From Acestrorhynchus altus (taxonomy: Eukaryota > Chordata > Actinopteri > Characiformes > Acestrorhynchidae), in NCBI GenBank assembly GCA_034509495.1, contig CM067525.1, positions 4,704,945 through 4,768,944 on the forward strand: 64,000 nucleotides of DNA, given 5' to 3'. Shown piece by piece: positions 1 through 11,019 of the stretch. The notes under the pieces are model-generated. The model saw only the letters and a list, made by a program, of their open reading frames with translations. It ran no database searches and had not been told where the DNA came from. A program made the translations under genes and the position numbers. Within the stretch, counting starts at the first letter, position 1, and each line of letters starts with the position of its first letter.

Positions 1-100
1 CCAGTCCAGGAGCTGGAAATCACAGCTCCACATCCAGATCAAGTCCAGGAACTGGAAACCACAACTCCAGGTCCACATCCAGTCCAGGAGCTGGGACCCA
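1..100. repeat. 39-bp minisatellite cut by the window edge
   Basis: The motif GTCCAGGA followed by RCTGG recurs at positions 4, 43 and 82, an exact 39-bp period, with CAACTCCA/CAGCTCCA and CCACATCCA between copies. At least two and a half units are present and the array presumably continues to the left of the window. Non-coding. Confidence 0.7.
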
Positions 101-169
101 CCACTAATTAACATGTTAATGTTAATTAATGGCAATTAACAGTGTGTTGTGTAGGAAAAACACAACTGT

Positions 170-265
170 GCGGTACTACACCTAAACCTAAACTTAACTG
201 ACTACGCCTAAACCTAAATTTAACCTACTAAACCTAATCAAAACCTGAATTTAACCTAACCTTTA
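170..265. repeat. Degenerate CCTAAA-type simple repeat
   Basis: CCTAAACCTAAACTTAACTG and similar blocks (ACCTAAAT, AACCTAATC, AACCTAACC) repeat imperfectly over about 95 bp. This is a relaxed TTAGG-like repeat on the minus strand. It is not a run of canonical TTAGGG telomere units. The following bases to about 860 show no gene or recognised element. Confidence 0.5.
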
Positions 266-865
266 TTCTTAACGTAACCAGTGGACAGTAGCTATTGTGT
301 AAATAGTAACATATGTATAAATATCTGTGTAAATACCAGTGGACGAGAGCTCCTCGAGTGAATCATAAAATATGCATGAAATATCTTCATGCAAATGTTA
401 CAAATTTCTTGGAGCACACTTTTAGCGACATTCCCCCGTGGTGCGAAGTGGAGGCGGGGCTACACAACTTGCGCGATTTGCGAATTGGAAGAACTGGCAC
501 TGCTTACATACACACAAACTGTGTGGCCTTTGGTTCCCTCTGTTAGTCTCTCTGTGGGCCCTCATCACGCTGTCTGTTGTAAAGAGTGTAAAGACTATTG
601 AATTCATTACAGTAAAACAACGCACACTTCAGTCCCCACTGACAGACATGAAAGTGTGTTAAACCCTCAAATACAAGCACAAAAACACTGCCATTTACAT
701 AGTGCTGGATTACATTAGAGAGGAAAAATCTGATTCATTATATTTGATCACTGTTTGGAGTATAATAGAGAATTCCCTGGAATTCTATAGAAGCTCCTTT
801 AATTCAAATCAAACCTTAGCAGTAATTGTGAGGTTAATCCTGCGTCGACCTCATTTTCTCCCGCC

Positions 866-926
<61 letters not shown>
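866..926. repeat. (CA)n microsatellite
   Basis: About 30 uninterrupted CA units. Reading frames through it encode only Thr-His repeats and are not genes. Confidence 0.95.
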
Positions 927-928
<2 letters not shown>

Positions 929-1099
929 ACTAAATATGAGTGTTTCCGTCTTTAACTACTTTGTTAGACGCTATTCAATTACATTGCAGAGGGGAATATG
1001 GAATAAGGAGCAGTAAGATGATGAGATTATTTGCTGGGGAATGTGCAGTAAAATGCTCTACATAAGCTGTTACGTCCTTACTGAGACAAAACCACTGTC

Positions 1100-1560
1100 T
1101 TCATGAACACATCTGGCCCAATTGTCCTATCATCCCTATTTTTCTGCAAGGTTGTTCATGGCCATGTTGTTCAACCAGCTTGATGATGCTGGTCTGCTGG
1201 TCAACTTGCACAGTGATTCTGGTCATGCTCTTCGGCCATCTCGGAGATGCTGGTCATGCAAGTTGTCCAGCTTGGTCATGCCGGTCAAGATTTCAGCAGG
1301 ATAATGCACTGTGTCATCAGGCCAAAGGTGTCCAGAATTGTTTCTACGGCATGTTCCTGGTTCACACGTGACATCGAGGAGTGTTATACAGTATAATCAC
1401 TTTGGATCTTCAGAAATGGAATGTCCAATGACACCCACTATCATGCCGCATTCAGGAGATAACACCTCACAGCTTATTCAGGTGTGGGCGTCCCCAAGTC
1501 GTCCCCTGAGGTAACACCTTCTAAGTGATTAACTGATAGACCATGACTTTCGGCATGTCA
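1100..1560 (+). pseudogene. Tc1/mariner-type transposase relic
   Basis: The frame around 1286-1345 reads FQQDNALCHQAKGVQ. This matches the block around the second catalytic aspartate of Tc1-like transposases, usually FQQDNAPxHxA. The preceding 1145-1285 is low-complexity with recurring GCTGGTC. Neither the first Asp block nor the downstream SPDLNPIE block is recognisable. The 3' part (1480-1550, GGTGTGGGCGTCCCCAAG) resembles a segment at 52970-53050, so a dispersed repeat overlaps or abuts it. Non-functional: short frames, no start, no terminal repeats seen. Confidence 0.6.
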
Positions 1561-2290
1561 GTGTGAAAGTCCATTCATTGACTGAAGAGCCAGTTTGCAA
1601 AGTTAAAAACAGAATGTGACTGAAGCACTCTCACTCTAACTCTTCACACAGGTAGGTCAGGGTCAGATGAAGGCTTATGGGCAGGTTATGACCATTCTCA
1701 GAGAAAAGACTAAGAAAGGAAGGAAGAAGTCCCAGCAACAAAGCAAAAGAGGCATCTGAAAGAACTGTCTGACCTATCATTCTTCAAATGCTACAATGAA
1801 CTGAATAATGTAAATGCAGCGAGGAGCTGGATGCAGGGACACGTCCAGGCTGCGGGACGTTAAAAAGAGCTCCTCACTTCATCTCTTCACAGCCAAGAGA
1901 GTGACGCTAATGGGCTGATGGGAGCTGCTCTCTACATTCTGTTCTGTTCTTTGAAAAGCAAGGACAGGGACAGCGAAGGAACGCATGTCATTACACACTG
2001 AGCATTATGAAGAACATCCAGTAGCACAAAACACCCACACTCGCACACCTTGTCTTGCACGAGCCACCTACGCAGTAGAACAACGGATGCCATTATGCAG
2101 GCGGCGCAGGTAACATCTCGCCACAGTTAAGAACGTCCTTGGATCATTATCCTCTCAGATGCAGTACACAGCGACCCTGCAAACTGACAGCTACATGTGG
2201 GGTGATACGCATTCATTCTCATCAGATTTTAAAATACGTCGATTTTAACCCACACAGGAGTGTGATGAACACCAACTATTAAAGAAATTA
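1560..2290. other. Gene-free interval, no recognised element
   Basis: I see no splice-flanked coding similarity, RNA gene or clear repeat here. Composition is ordinary unique-looking fish intergenic DNA. Confidence 0.5.
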
Positions 2291-2292
2291 AA

Positions 2293-2745
2293 GAAAGTTG
2301 GGACGAAAGCATTGGCGCACCTGCTCTTTCATTAAAAAGGTATTAAAGAGTTTATCCAGCATTTCTTGGAGTTACTCGAAACTCTCTCAACGGTCCAGGG
2401 AAGACTTTCTACCAGACTTTGGAGCATTGCTGTGAGGATTTGACTGCATTCAATGATGAGACCGGCGCTTGTCAGAATCTTGAATGATCGCCACCCCATC
2501 TCATTTATCACAAACGTATTAAATGGACCACCGTCATATTAGAGGACACTGTTCCATTGCTCCACACCTCAATGCTGGGGGGTTTTATACCCCTCTAGAC
2601 TACACTTAGACATGGTTCCAATCTGTCCTGTTCTATTGGAAGTTCCTCTCTACAAAGACTAGACAAGCAAGGTGGGTTTCACGTAGGCACTGGTTCGTGC
2701 ATATGTTTGTGCATATGTTGTTACTGGCACCCAGCTGAGCTCCAC
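2293..2745 (-). mobile_element. Non-autonomous DNA element, family A copy
   Basis: Shares blocks with six other loci in the window: TTTGGAGCATTGCTGTGAGG, GTTCCATTGCTCCACACCTC, a GGGGGGTTTTATACCCCTCTAG block and CTCTACAAAGACTAGACAAG. All occur in the same order but in reverse complement relative to 52250-52610. The family has ends like CACTATRTGGACAAA and no reading frame, so it resembles a Tc1/mariner-derived MITE. Superfamily assignment is inference. Confidence 0.65.
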
Positions 2746-2749
2746 AAAT

Positions 2750-3655
2750 GGGTCTCCATAATCACAGCCCACCATAATCACAAAGGAGTACCATTAAGGA
2801 ATAAATGTGCAGTCGACCAACTAAGTGGAGACCATGATTAACCCCTCCTAGACTCCCCATCACCCCAGGCCTCAATCCCGTATCCTGACCCCCATGGATG
2901 GAGATCTCCAAGCTGTCTCCATCCATCCATCCATCCATCCCAGATGACTGAACTCTTTACCCTACCTCTACAGGAGAGTCCAGTGTAGAAAGTCCTCGTG
3001 ACCACAACCCCAAACTCCTCTAGTTGAGAAAGAAACTTATTTTCAACCCCAATCCCAATCCATCTCAAATATAGATTGCAACATCCACTCCCAGTCCACC
3101 CTGGACTCCCCAGAGAAGTTCTGCCAGGGTAGGATGTGTGAAATCAGATCCACACACACACACCTGTGCTCTCTGAAGCTTAACGAACACACACTCATCT
3201 CTCAGCAGCTAAACACTGAGAAGCTCCTAATCACACACTACAGAGACCATTACTTACTCTAAACGATTCAGCACCACTATACTCTCCCAAACCTGCCGTT
3301 TTAATCTAGGCAGGTGAGAATTGTTATGGATGGACTGTTGCTTCTTCTGATGTTTTTTTGTTTTGTTTTGTTTTTCTTGGAAACCCCTGGAAAACATATT
3401 CCCTAAACCCTGCTGCTTCTGTTTAAGTGCTCATGGAAACTGATCAGTAAACCTAAAGTGAGATCTCAATTAAGAGAAACCACACACTTATTTTCAAACG
3501 CTATTGATGAACAGAATCTTGCAGTACTTAGTGTTCTACCTTTTTCATATCTGTAAATGCTTTTGAGTGAACGATTAAACCCTTTGCGGAAGTCCTACCC
3601 CTTCCTCATCCAATCACCTGCCCATACATGCCATTAAAAGACCTTTACCTGCCAC
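2750..3655. other. Gene-free interval with short (CATC)n
   Basis: Contains (CATC)n at about 2920-2940 and a short TTTTG-rich run near 3352-3376. No gene or RNA signal seen. Confidence 0.5.
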
Positions 3656-3659
3656 TGCA

Positions 3660-3851
3660 TCATTGCTGGGCAGCCAAAAGACACCTGAGCACCACCGGGG
3701 AAAGAGCCACCCAGAGACATCTACCCACCCAGAGACAGCATGATCGTTTTTGCTCTCTCAGACTCCAGTTGCTGATGGCAAGCAGCATGATCTTGGATTC
3801 AAACCTGCTATCCTTTGATCAAAGTCTCAGTGCATTAGACCGTAGAACCAT
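3660..3851 (-). mobile_element. tRNA-derived SINE (first family), decayed copy
   Basis: On the minus strand, GGTTTGAATCC (complement of 3795-3805) looks like a pol III B box and a degenerate A-box-like segment lies upstream of it. The body contains TCTGGGTGGGTAGATG-type sequence (complement of about 3705-3740). The second copy at 49874-50031 aligns in the same orientation, sharing GACTCCAG...GATGGCAA and the B box. A 161-codon open frame crosses this repeat and is incidental. Confidence 0.6.
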
Positions 3852-4214
3852 TCAATCCCCAGACAGCATAAAGAATGTGCCTGAGCTCAGCAGATATATG
3901 TCAGCATTGGCTGGTACTCGTCATCAGCCATCCGGAAATGGAACAAATATGGATTATACTCCGTTGGCCAATTCCTATATTGTACACTGCAAGAGGGATG
4001 TTGGCAAAAGCAGCTCAGCCAGATTCCCATATTATACTTGGCACACGGCACACAGCCTGGATATGAACCAAGCATTTGACCCAGAATCGGGTCTAGTTTT
4101 AAACTTAAGTTAGGCTGAAACTCTTAAGTGGTTGTTGTAGTTCTATATAGAAAGAAACCTGAAGAACCCTTGAGGAACCCACTTTGAGTGTACCCTATAT
4201 GTAGTCAATCAGCC

Positions 4215-4690
4215 ATGGCGAAAATGAGGACTCTCTGGAGCATAGACCTTTTGGCACCATAAAAAAAAAACAAGCATTGAGCTGTGGAGCAGTGGAACTG
4301 GAACGGTTCTCTGGAATGATGAAGCTCCATCCAGTACTTTTTGATGGATAAGGGAGTCGTGGCCTGGTGGTTGGGGAACCAGCCTTGTGACTGGAAGGTT
4401 GCGGGTCGAATACCTGAACTGACAGGACATGACCGAAGTGCCCTTGAGCAAGGCACTTCACTCCCTAGCTGCTCCCCGGGCACTGAGGATAGGGCTGTCC
4501 ACCGCTCTGGGCACGTGTGCTCACTGCCCCTAGTGTGTGAATTCACTAGTGTGTATCACTGTGTGTGGATAAGAATGAGAACATCCTGATCTCACTAATG
4601 CTACTATCACTGAATGCAAAAGGAGAAACTCATCAGAAGAAATACCGAATAAGTAGATGTCCCAATACATTTGTCCATATAGTGTATTAT
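4215..4690 (+). mobile_element. Family A MITE interrupted by a SINE
   Basis: The left part (4215-4345) carries GCATTGAGCTGTGGAGCAGT and GAAGCTCCATCCAGTACTTT. The right part (4574-4690) carries ACATCCTGATCTCACTAATG and ends TTGTCCATATAGTGTATTA, the family terminus. A tRNA-derived SINE sits between them, so the MITE was present before the SINE inserted. Confidence 0.7.
4346..4573 (+). mobile_element. tRNA-derived SINE (second family) nested in MITE
   Basis: A-box-like TGGCCTGGTGG at 4360-4370 and B-box-like GGTCGAATACC at 4404-4414 have the spacing expected of a tRNA promoter. A tRNA-unrelated body follows (CACTGAGGATAGGGCTGTCC, TGTGTGAATTCACTAGTGTG). TGGATAAG occurs at both edges (4345-4352 and 4566-4573) and may be the target duplication, although TGTGGAT is also part of the SINE end in other copies. 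Confidence 0.75.
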
Positions 4691-5234
4691 TGACTGAAAA
4701 ACAGTGTGCAGACAGTCGACAAACTGATGTCTTGTGATGATCTTTGGCCAGTGTTGTGTTTTTCAGTGTATCTCTCCTCATTTTCCTATTCTGGTAAATG
4801 CAGCATCTGGATGTTGTCACATTACGTACAACACTTCCACATCTCGTGTGTGAACCAGAAAAGACGTCAAAGCATCTAAAGAAGACTGATTCTGGCGGGT
4901 GTATAAATTATAGATGAGCCAATAACTAAAAAAGAGCATCTGGAGTGACAAGAGAGAAAACTTCCTCAAGATACAGCACTTTTTTTGGAACATCTTTAAA
5001 AGGTTGTGTCAGGGTTCTCAAAGGCATACACCAATCTGCAGCTTATAAAAGCTACTTTTTTTCAGCATTTCTTATCTACTTCAAAAAGGTTATATTCAAT
5101 ACTCCAGGATTACATCACCTTAAAGGCGAGTTCTTTAAAACCCAGCCCTCACCGACCCTACATTATCCATTAAAGCACCAAGCAGGACTGTTTCACGCCA
5201 ATGAGCAAGAACCCAAGAACCATATGACCTCTAA

Positions 5235-5455
5235 CCAAACACCATCATTCTCCACCAAACACCATCATTTTCTACCAAACATCAAACACTATTGTCCAAC
5301 AAACGCCATCAATCTCTGCCTAACATCATTCTCCACCAAACACCATCATTCTCTACCAAACATCATCATTCTCCACCAAACATCATCATTCTCTACCAGA
5401 CATCATCATTCTCCACCAAACACCATCATTCTCTCCTGAACAACATTCTCCACCA
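5235..5455. repeat. 20-bp minisatellite
   Basis: CATCATCATTCTCCACCAAA and variants (CACCATCATTCTCTACCAAA) repeat about ten times with some truncated units. The long open frame through it (from 4945) is a product of the repeat lacking stops in that frame. Confidence 0.8.
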
Positions 5456-5459
5456 GAAA

Positions 5460-6535
5460 CCATAGGTCCTGTGATGACATTTTTGGACAGGAGACTTCTT
5501 TACACATCTTGTGGTCTGCTGTTGGGCTGAACTTGCATGGACAGCCTGATCTCACCATGTTGGCAATTGTTTTAAATATAAAACGTTTTCCAGACTGAGT
5601 GACTGATTTCGAATTGTTAGAAACCTCATTCTTAAGGTCTCAGAGAGCTCTTTGGATCTTGACATGGTGAACAAACTAACTTCAGCAATCAAGGGCAAAC
5701 AAAACTGCAGCCTTTTAAAAAGTCCAAACTTAATTTCTAATTATGATGTTTTACAAATGATGTTTATAAGAACCTTTCTTCAGTTTTATGTCTTTAGTTA
5801 TGTCACCTCCGTCTCTAAATGTAGCTAAAATGAAGATCAAACACTCAGATCTTTAAATATGTTAAAGTCAAAGGTGTTCATGACTTTAGTGTTCATTCCT
5901 AACCTTTTCACCAGGCTGTAGCTGGTGTAGCTTTATCCATCCCTAAGCTGTACTATTTGGGAACTTCTGCACATCTGCAATCATGACACATTGTTTTTAA
6001 ACTGGTTATAATAGCAGACCTGCACATCTCTAACCTGCACTTTTCAACTGAAGAAGAGTGGTTGCCATGGAGACCCCCAGCAGCATCCTGCAGTGTGGAT
6101 GTGGAAATACACTGCATTGTTCAGCGTGCACGCTCCACAGGGGGTGCGCATCCTCCCTCATATATACAGGACTTACCTCTGACTCTACTGGGGTGCAGTT
6201 CCATAAAGAACTGGTCAAAAGTATATGGACACCTGAACATTACAGCCACACACTTCAGAATAAAAAGTTTTAAATCAGTTTTCAAATGCAAATCCTTCTG
6301 AACCTGAAGTAGGTGAAGTAGAAACTGTAAGTCCACTTTCACATTCATTTTTTCATTCTTTTTTCTTCATTTTTCTTTCTTGTCTTCATTTCATTCAATT
6401 CACTCATTCAGTCTTAAAATTCTTAAATTCTGTCATACTCATTTATTTTGTCTGTCCGTCTTTCATTCACTCATTCACTCATTCTTCCATTCTTCACTGT
6501 CCTTGTCTCCCTCTCACCTTTAATTTTCCCTCCTT
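5460..6535. other. Gene-free interval
   Basis: No gene seen. A (CATT)-rich run (6340-6500) leads into the microsatellites that follow. GGTCAAAAGTATATGGACAC near 6213 may be a fragment of a family A end. Confidence 0.45.
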
Positions 6536-6538
<3 letters not shown>

Positions 6539-6574
<36 letters not shown>

Positions 6575-6645
6575 GTTACACGTTTGCACAAACTTTCTTT
6601 CTTCTGTGTTTCTAACACTGTTGTCTTTTCTCTTCCCCCCTAGGT

Positions 6646-6723
<78 letters not shown>
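6539..6723. repeat. (CT)n and (CA)n compound microsatellites
   Basis: (CT)n at 6539-6571 and a 75-bp (CA)n at 6649-6723. Confidence 0.95.
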
Positions 6724-6727
<4 letters not shown>

Positions 6728-7330
6728 TCTGTGAGGCTTTAATTTGAGACTCTCCTGCAGACAGTGAGAACGAAGCTCAGGGTCTTTCAGTCTAAATCGA
6801 TTTCAACTCCAGCACTCATTTCAGAGCAGATTCCAGCACTTATCGTTCTTATCAACTCACTACTCCTCAGAACTGTCCAGCTTAGTGCTGCGGGGTCAAC
6901 CATGCTGTACTCAGAATACACAGACAGCTACAGCGTTACAGCTCTACATTCTACACTCAGAATGTGCAGACATTTACGGTGTTACAGCTCGACAGTCTAC
7001 ACTTAGAATATACAGACAGCTACAGCAAAACTGCATGACTTTCAGGTCTTCACAGGGTTACTGCTTCAGTCCAGCAGTCTTTTCCACTGTAGTCAGTCTT
7101 TCCCACTGTTTACTACCCAGACAACCATCTCTACAGTCATTTACTGATCAACTCAGTGAACAACAGCAGAGGCTGTCTATCACCTGCTCATTCTCTTTAC
7201 AGTCCACTCTTCCTCATAATGCTCAGAGAGGACAGTTCAGCTTTTAAAAACAATAAAGATGCTATTTCTTCTCCTGGACCTGATCCTCTCAGAGAGTCCT
7301 AACCCCAAGCAAGTGTTGAAATGTAGTTTC

Positions 7331-7615
7331 ACATCTTCAGGATATCTCAATCAATCAATCGATCAATCAATCAATCAATCAATCAAAATTCATTCATACA
7401 GTGCTTTTTATAACAATAGAGTTGTCACAAAGCAGCTTTAAAGAAATGTGTCCAAGCCACAAATGAGCAGCCAGCAGGCATCAGTGGCAGGAAAACCTCC
7501 CTCAGATTAGGAGGAAGAACCCTTGAGAGGAACCAAGGCTGAAGAGAGGAACCCATCCTCCTCTGGTTGACACAGAGAGCACAGAGATTCATTCCAGCCA
7601 TATTCCATAGGACAC
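7331..7615 (+). repeat. (CAAT)n followed by common teleost interspersed repeat
   Basis: (CAAT)n at about 7347-7386 runs into GTGCTTTTTATAACAATAGA, TTGTCACAAAGCAGCTTTA and a segment with GAGAGGAACCAAGGCTGAAG and GGAACCCATCCTCCTCTGG. I recognise this combination as a repeat seen across teleost genomes, from memory, without being able to name its class. Non-coding. Confidence 0.5.
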
Positions 7616-7899
7616 TATATATCATCAAAATGATTTTTTTTTTACATTAATTCTATTCAAATTTAAGAATATTTCTTCCTTCTTCTGTAAAGTTGCCCTT
7701 TTGGAGATACAGGGTTTTGTCTAAAACGTCTTCATTTGTCTAAATACAGTGCACTGTATTTAAAAATGAAGTGTAGTCCAAAATGAGTCCCTCAAATGGG
7801 ACATAAATGGATGTGAACTACAGATTTTATTAAATATTTTTATTTTTATTTTTTTAAATGTCTATAGCTTTATATAGATAGATAGATGTCAGGACGTCT

Positions 7900-8150
7900 G
7901 CCTGTGAGCTGGATCTCAAGAGGGTCATGTCAATGTGGGTCATGCAGCAAGACAACAACCATAAGCACACAACAGCTTCTACCAAAGAAGCTAGAGAGGA
8001 ATCAGTGTAATGGTCCAGTCAAAGTCCTGACATTTAATCTGATTGAAATGTTGTGGAAGGAGCAGAAGCTAGCAGTTCATGGAAGGAAACTGACCAACAT
8101 AACAGAGCTGAAGCTGTTTTGTACAGAGAAATGGACTAAAAGTCACTCAC
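7900..8150 (+). pseudogene. Tc1-like transposase C-terminal relic
   Basis: The frame at about 7940-7970 reads VMQQDNNHKHT (second catalytic Asp block). The frame at 8009-8150 gives VKVLTFNLIEMLWKEQKLAV then TNITELKLFCTEKW. These match the ...SPDLNPIExLWxxLK... third-acidic-residue block and the C-terminal tail of Tc1-like transposases. The PDLNP core has decayed to LTFNL, the two blocks lie in different frames, and the N-terminal DNA-binding domain is missing, so this is a dead fragment. Confidence 0.75.
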
Positions 8151-8825
8151 AGGTATGTAATGTCAGAAAGTATTCTCAGGGTCAGAGATTCCAGCAAATA
8201 TTCACTGAATCAAAGACATCATGCTGCAGTTTGGTCGTGCACACTTAGAATAACTCTTTATGGATTCGCAGAAACTGTACAGTTCATTCATCGCAGACGA
8301 AACAGAAATCCAATTTTCCTCGCACTGTTTTCCCGTCTCTTATGGTCGGCTCCGTGGAGTGCATGGAGGAAATATCCACAAAGAAGCGACTCGACTGATG
8401 AGCAGTTCGATACCGCAGAAAAGCGCAAGGCTGCAACAGAATGCTGCTGCAATACAACAAAGACGAGGTTGACTCGAATGGGTCTGTAATACACACACAC
8501 TGTCTCAAAGGAGCGGACGAAGGCAGGCCGTTATCTGCTGCCGCACTATCAATATTCCAACTGGATCCTGAGAAAGCAGCACAGCTCCCTCTTGTAGCTT
8601 TCGTAAAATAGCCGGATTCGTTCGTGCAGGGAGCATTCTGCATCAGGAAAAGTTCACTTTGACTTGCACATTACAATTACAATTACAATCAGATGTCATG
8701 CATTTGTGAGAAAAGCGGAAGAATAATGCTGAATGAATCTGAAATCAGCAAAGAAAGATCAAAGCAGCCTTCCTATTGTGCTTTTGTCGATTGTTTAAAG
8801 CAGTATTATGCGTTTTTATTGAGTT
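8150..8825. other. Gene-free, slightly CpG-richer interval
   Basis: Overlapping short frames on both strands at 8260-8640 have no recognisable family and no splice-site logic. CpG is more frequent than nearby. It may be conserved non-coding sequence, but nothing in it proves that. Confidence 0.4.
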
Positions 8826-8829
8826 TAAA

Positions 8830-8995
8830 TTATTGTTATGCTTACGGTTAAGATAAGATTTACATTAGGTTTAGGTTACAATTATGGTTAAGGTTGGGTT
8901 AGAGTAAGGGTTAGGTTAAAATTAGGTTAATCATAGATTAAGTTCAGATTACAGTTATGGTTAAAATTGGGTTAGGATAGGTTTAGGCTGAGGTA
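8830..8995. repeat. Degenerate TTAGG-type repeat
   Basis: GGTTTAGGTTACAATTATGG, GGGTTAGAGTAAGGGTTAGG and related words recur over about 160 bp. This is the same class as 170-265 but on the opposite strand. Confidence 0.5.
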
Positions 8996-8999
8996 ATAA

Positions 9000-10085
9000 A
9001 ATTACACTGATTTTGTAATGTGTGTTAGATCTTTGCGTATCTTGGTGGCATTAGTAAGTTGTGCACATGCACCAGGTTTGTCATATATTAAGAAAAAACA
9101 TATAATTTCTTAAAAGCTGTTTAAGTGACGTGTACAAATTCTTCAAGACCAGGCTATTGAGCATATTGAGCTGTTGAATCCAATTTCTTTTTTTATTCTG
9201 TTCATCAAAAATGCATCATTGCATTGCAAAAAAAACTTTACATATGCATTTCTGGGCAAGCTGCGAGATACATGTCACTGAAAGTAAGTCACTGAAAAAC
9301 TAAGGCAGTAATGTAATATAACGGGATTTTACACAAATTTAATTTGGGTTATGCAGTGTTACGCACTTCTGGAGAGTGTTGTGTAGTGCATTTAGCAGTG
9401 TTCTGAGCCCAGAGTAGTAGTGACAGACACTGAAGCTGTTATTTTAAGGCAAACAAAATGCTACATAATACTGCTTCAACTGAAGCAGAGTGCAAAGCAT
9501 AAATGCAATCCATTAAACAGATATCTACGTAATTAATTACGTAATGATTCGATTAAATGTGTGTAATGACAATAACATGGTTTAAAATGGAAGACTAGCG
9601 TGTGCTATAGCTTCAATAATCCAGAGGGATTTCCTATTGGGGAAATACTGCGGAGACAAAAGTGTTCCTTCAGTAAAACTGCACCATAATCAAGCTCATT
9701 AATCTTCTGCTTTGTGCAGAACAGAACCACACTCTTCCAGAAAGTGAGAAATGAAGCTGCTGTACATTAAAGAAGAGATTAGAATCCCGAACAGAGAATT
9801 CAGACCAACTCAGACGTGTGTTTGTTTCCATAGGATTTTTGTCTCATTACTTATGCAAAGTCACAGTGATGAGTGATCTCTTATTAAAAGCGGCTTTGTT
9901 GAATAGTGCAGCACTTCAGAGACACTTTCAGCACTATATACATGTGATATCATTAATTAACTAGAACTTGTGCAGTTCAACTCAGGATTCTGTATGTGAA
10001 GAAGCAGCCAGCTTGAGAAAGAGCTCATTATAGCTGTTGATAAATTTATAGGAGAATGAAAAACTATGGATGCAAGATATTACTG
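9000..10085. other. AT-rich gene-free interval with 18-bp palindrome
   Basis: No coding signal. A perfect 18-bp palindrome at 9526-9543 (TACGTAATTAATTACGTA) overlaps a PAR-bZIP-type TTACGTAA site at 9537-9544. Confidence 0.5.
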
Positions 10086-10090
10086 GTGAG

Positions 10091-10245
10091 ACTGAGGAGG
10101 AGGAGCTACAGTCACTCATTAGGGTGAATATTAATAACTCTAAATGTAGGTATTGTGATATACACTGAGGAGGAGGAGCTACAGTCTCTCATTAGGGTGA
10201 ATATTAATAACTCTAAATGTAGGTATTGTGATGTACACTGAGGTA
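10091..10245 (+). repeat. 73-bp tandem unit, locus 1 (two copies)
   Basis: ACTGAGG starts units at 10091, 10164 and 10237, an exact 73-bp period. Each unit runs GAGGAGGAGGAGCTACAGTC, CATTAGGGTGAATATTAATA, CTCTAAATGTAGG, TATTGTGATATACACTG. The same unit occurs at 13565-13695, 13997-14150 and 26365-26460. Confidence 0.9.
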
Positions 10246-10934
10246 GCATCAGAAGAACAGAAGAACATACAGAAGAACATGTTACTAGCTGGGGGCTGAA
10301 GGTAACAGTTTAATAATAAGATAAGAATGAGCACAGAAAAGTCCTCCATTTGCAGAGTTTGAACTAATGTTGCGTACAATTGCACGCCATTATTCATCCA
10401 TTACACTGACAGGCATTGTTAAGTTCTGCTAAAGTTTCGCTCGGATATACGGGGTTATTAATTCCTCAGTTACTGACTCAGTGTCTGTAAAATGAAAGCA
10501 TTTGATTGATCTTGAAATGAACTGAAGACTGAGAAGCAAAAAGGCCTTCTCAAGCGTATTTCCCTCAGACGAGTCTTTCTTCGGTCATAATTACAGAGCA
10601 AGCATTGCATTTGACTTGTGCAAAAAAAGGGAAAGAAGGAAAACGATGAAGGGAAAATGTCATCTGAGGCGAAAGCGTGACTTAATTTGTCTTCTGATAT
10701 TTCCTCTGTGCGTCAGTGATTCTGAGCTGCTCAGGTTATAGGCGGTACCAATCAAATCACTGCTGTGTTTGGGGGCATTGTTTTATGTGATTGGGTCAGA
10801 GGGGTTAGAACAGCTCTTGTCTGTAGAAAACTATACAAAATGGTAGAAGTCCGGTATGTCAGATGGGACTGCAGGGGCTGCAATGTGATTTCAGGACTCT
10901 TCATATTACTATTCAAGTGGTAGCATGTGGCAAA

Positions 10935-11012
10935 AGTCTGCAGTGACACTGACATGGTGGTGGTGTGTCGATACGACTGGATCCGACTCAGCAGTGCTGC
11001 TGGAGTGTTTAA
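10935..11012 (+). mobile_element. Family B palindromic element fragment
   Basis: CAGTGACACTGACATGGTGG through CAGCAGTGCTGCTGGAGTGT matches the left arm of family B elements found at 16678, 23145, 39371, 60975 and 61868. Confidence 0.7.
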
Positions 11013-11019
11013 ATGTAAC

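Noticed and set aside
170..265. True telomere or interstitial TTAGGG array
   Set aside because: Units are irregular and mostly not TTAGGG.
866..926. Histidine/threonine repeat protein
   Set aside because: Pure (CA)n microsatellite; the same applies to all GT/CA frames in the window.
3628..4113. 161-codon open frame
   Set aside because: It crosses a decayed tRNA-derived SINE and shows no recognisable protein family.
4346..4573. tRNA gene suggested by A and B boxes
   Set aside because: The head cannot form a full cloverleaf, is followed by a SINE body and recurs at several loci, so it is a SINE.
4945..5439. 164-codon open frame
   Set aside because: Its C-terminal half is the 20-bp CATCATCATTCTCCACCAAA minisatellite and the rest has no family features or splice logic.
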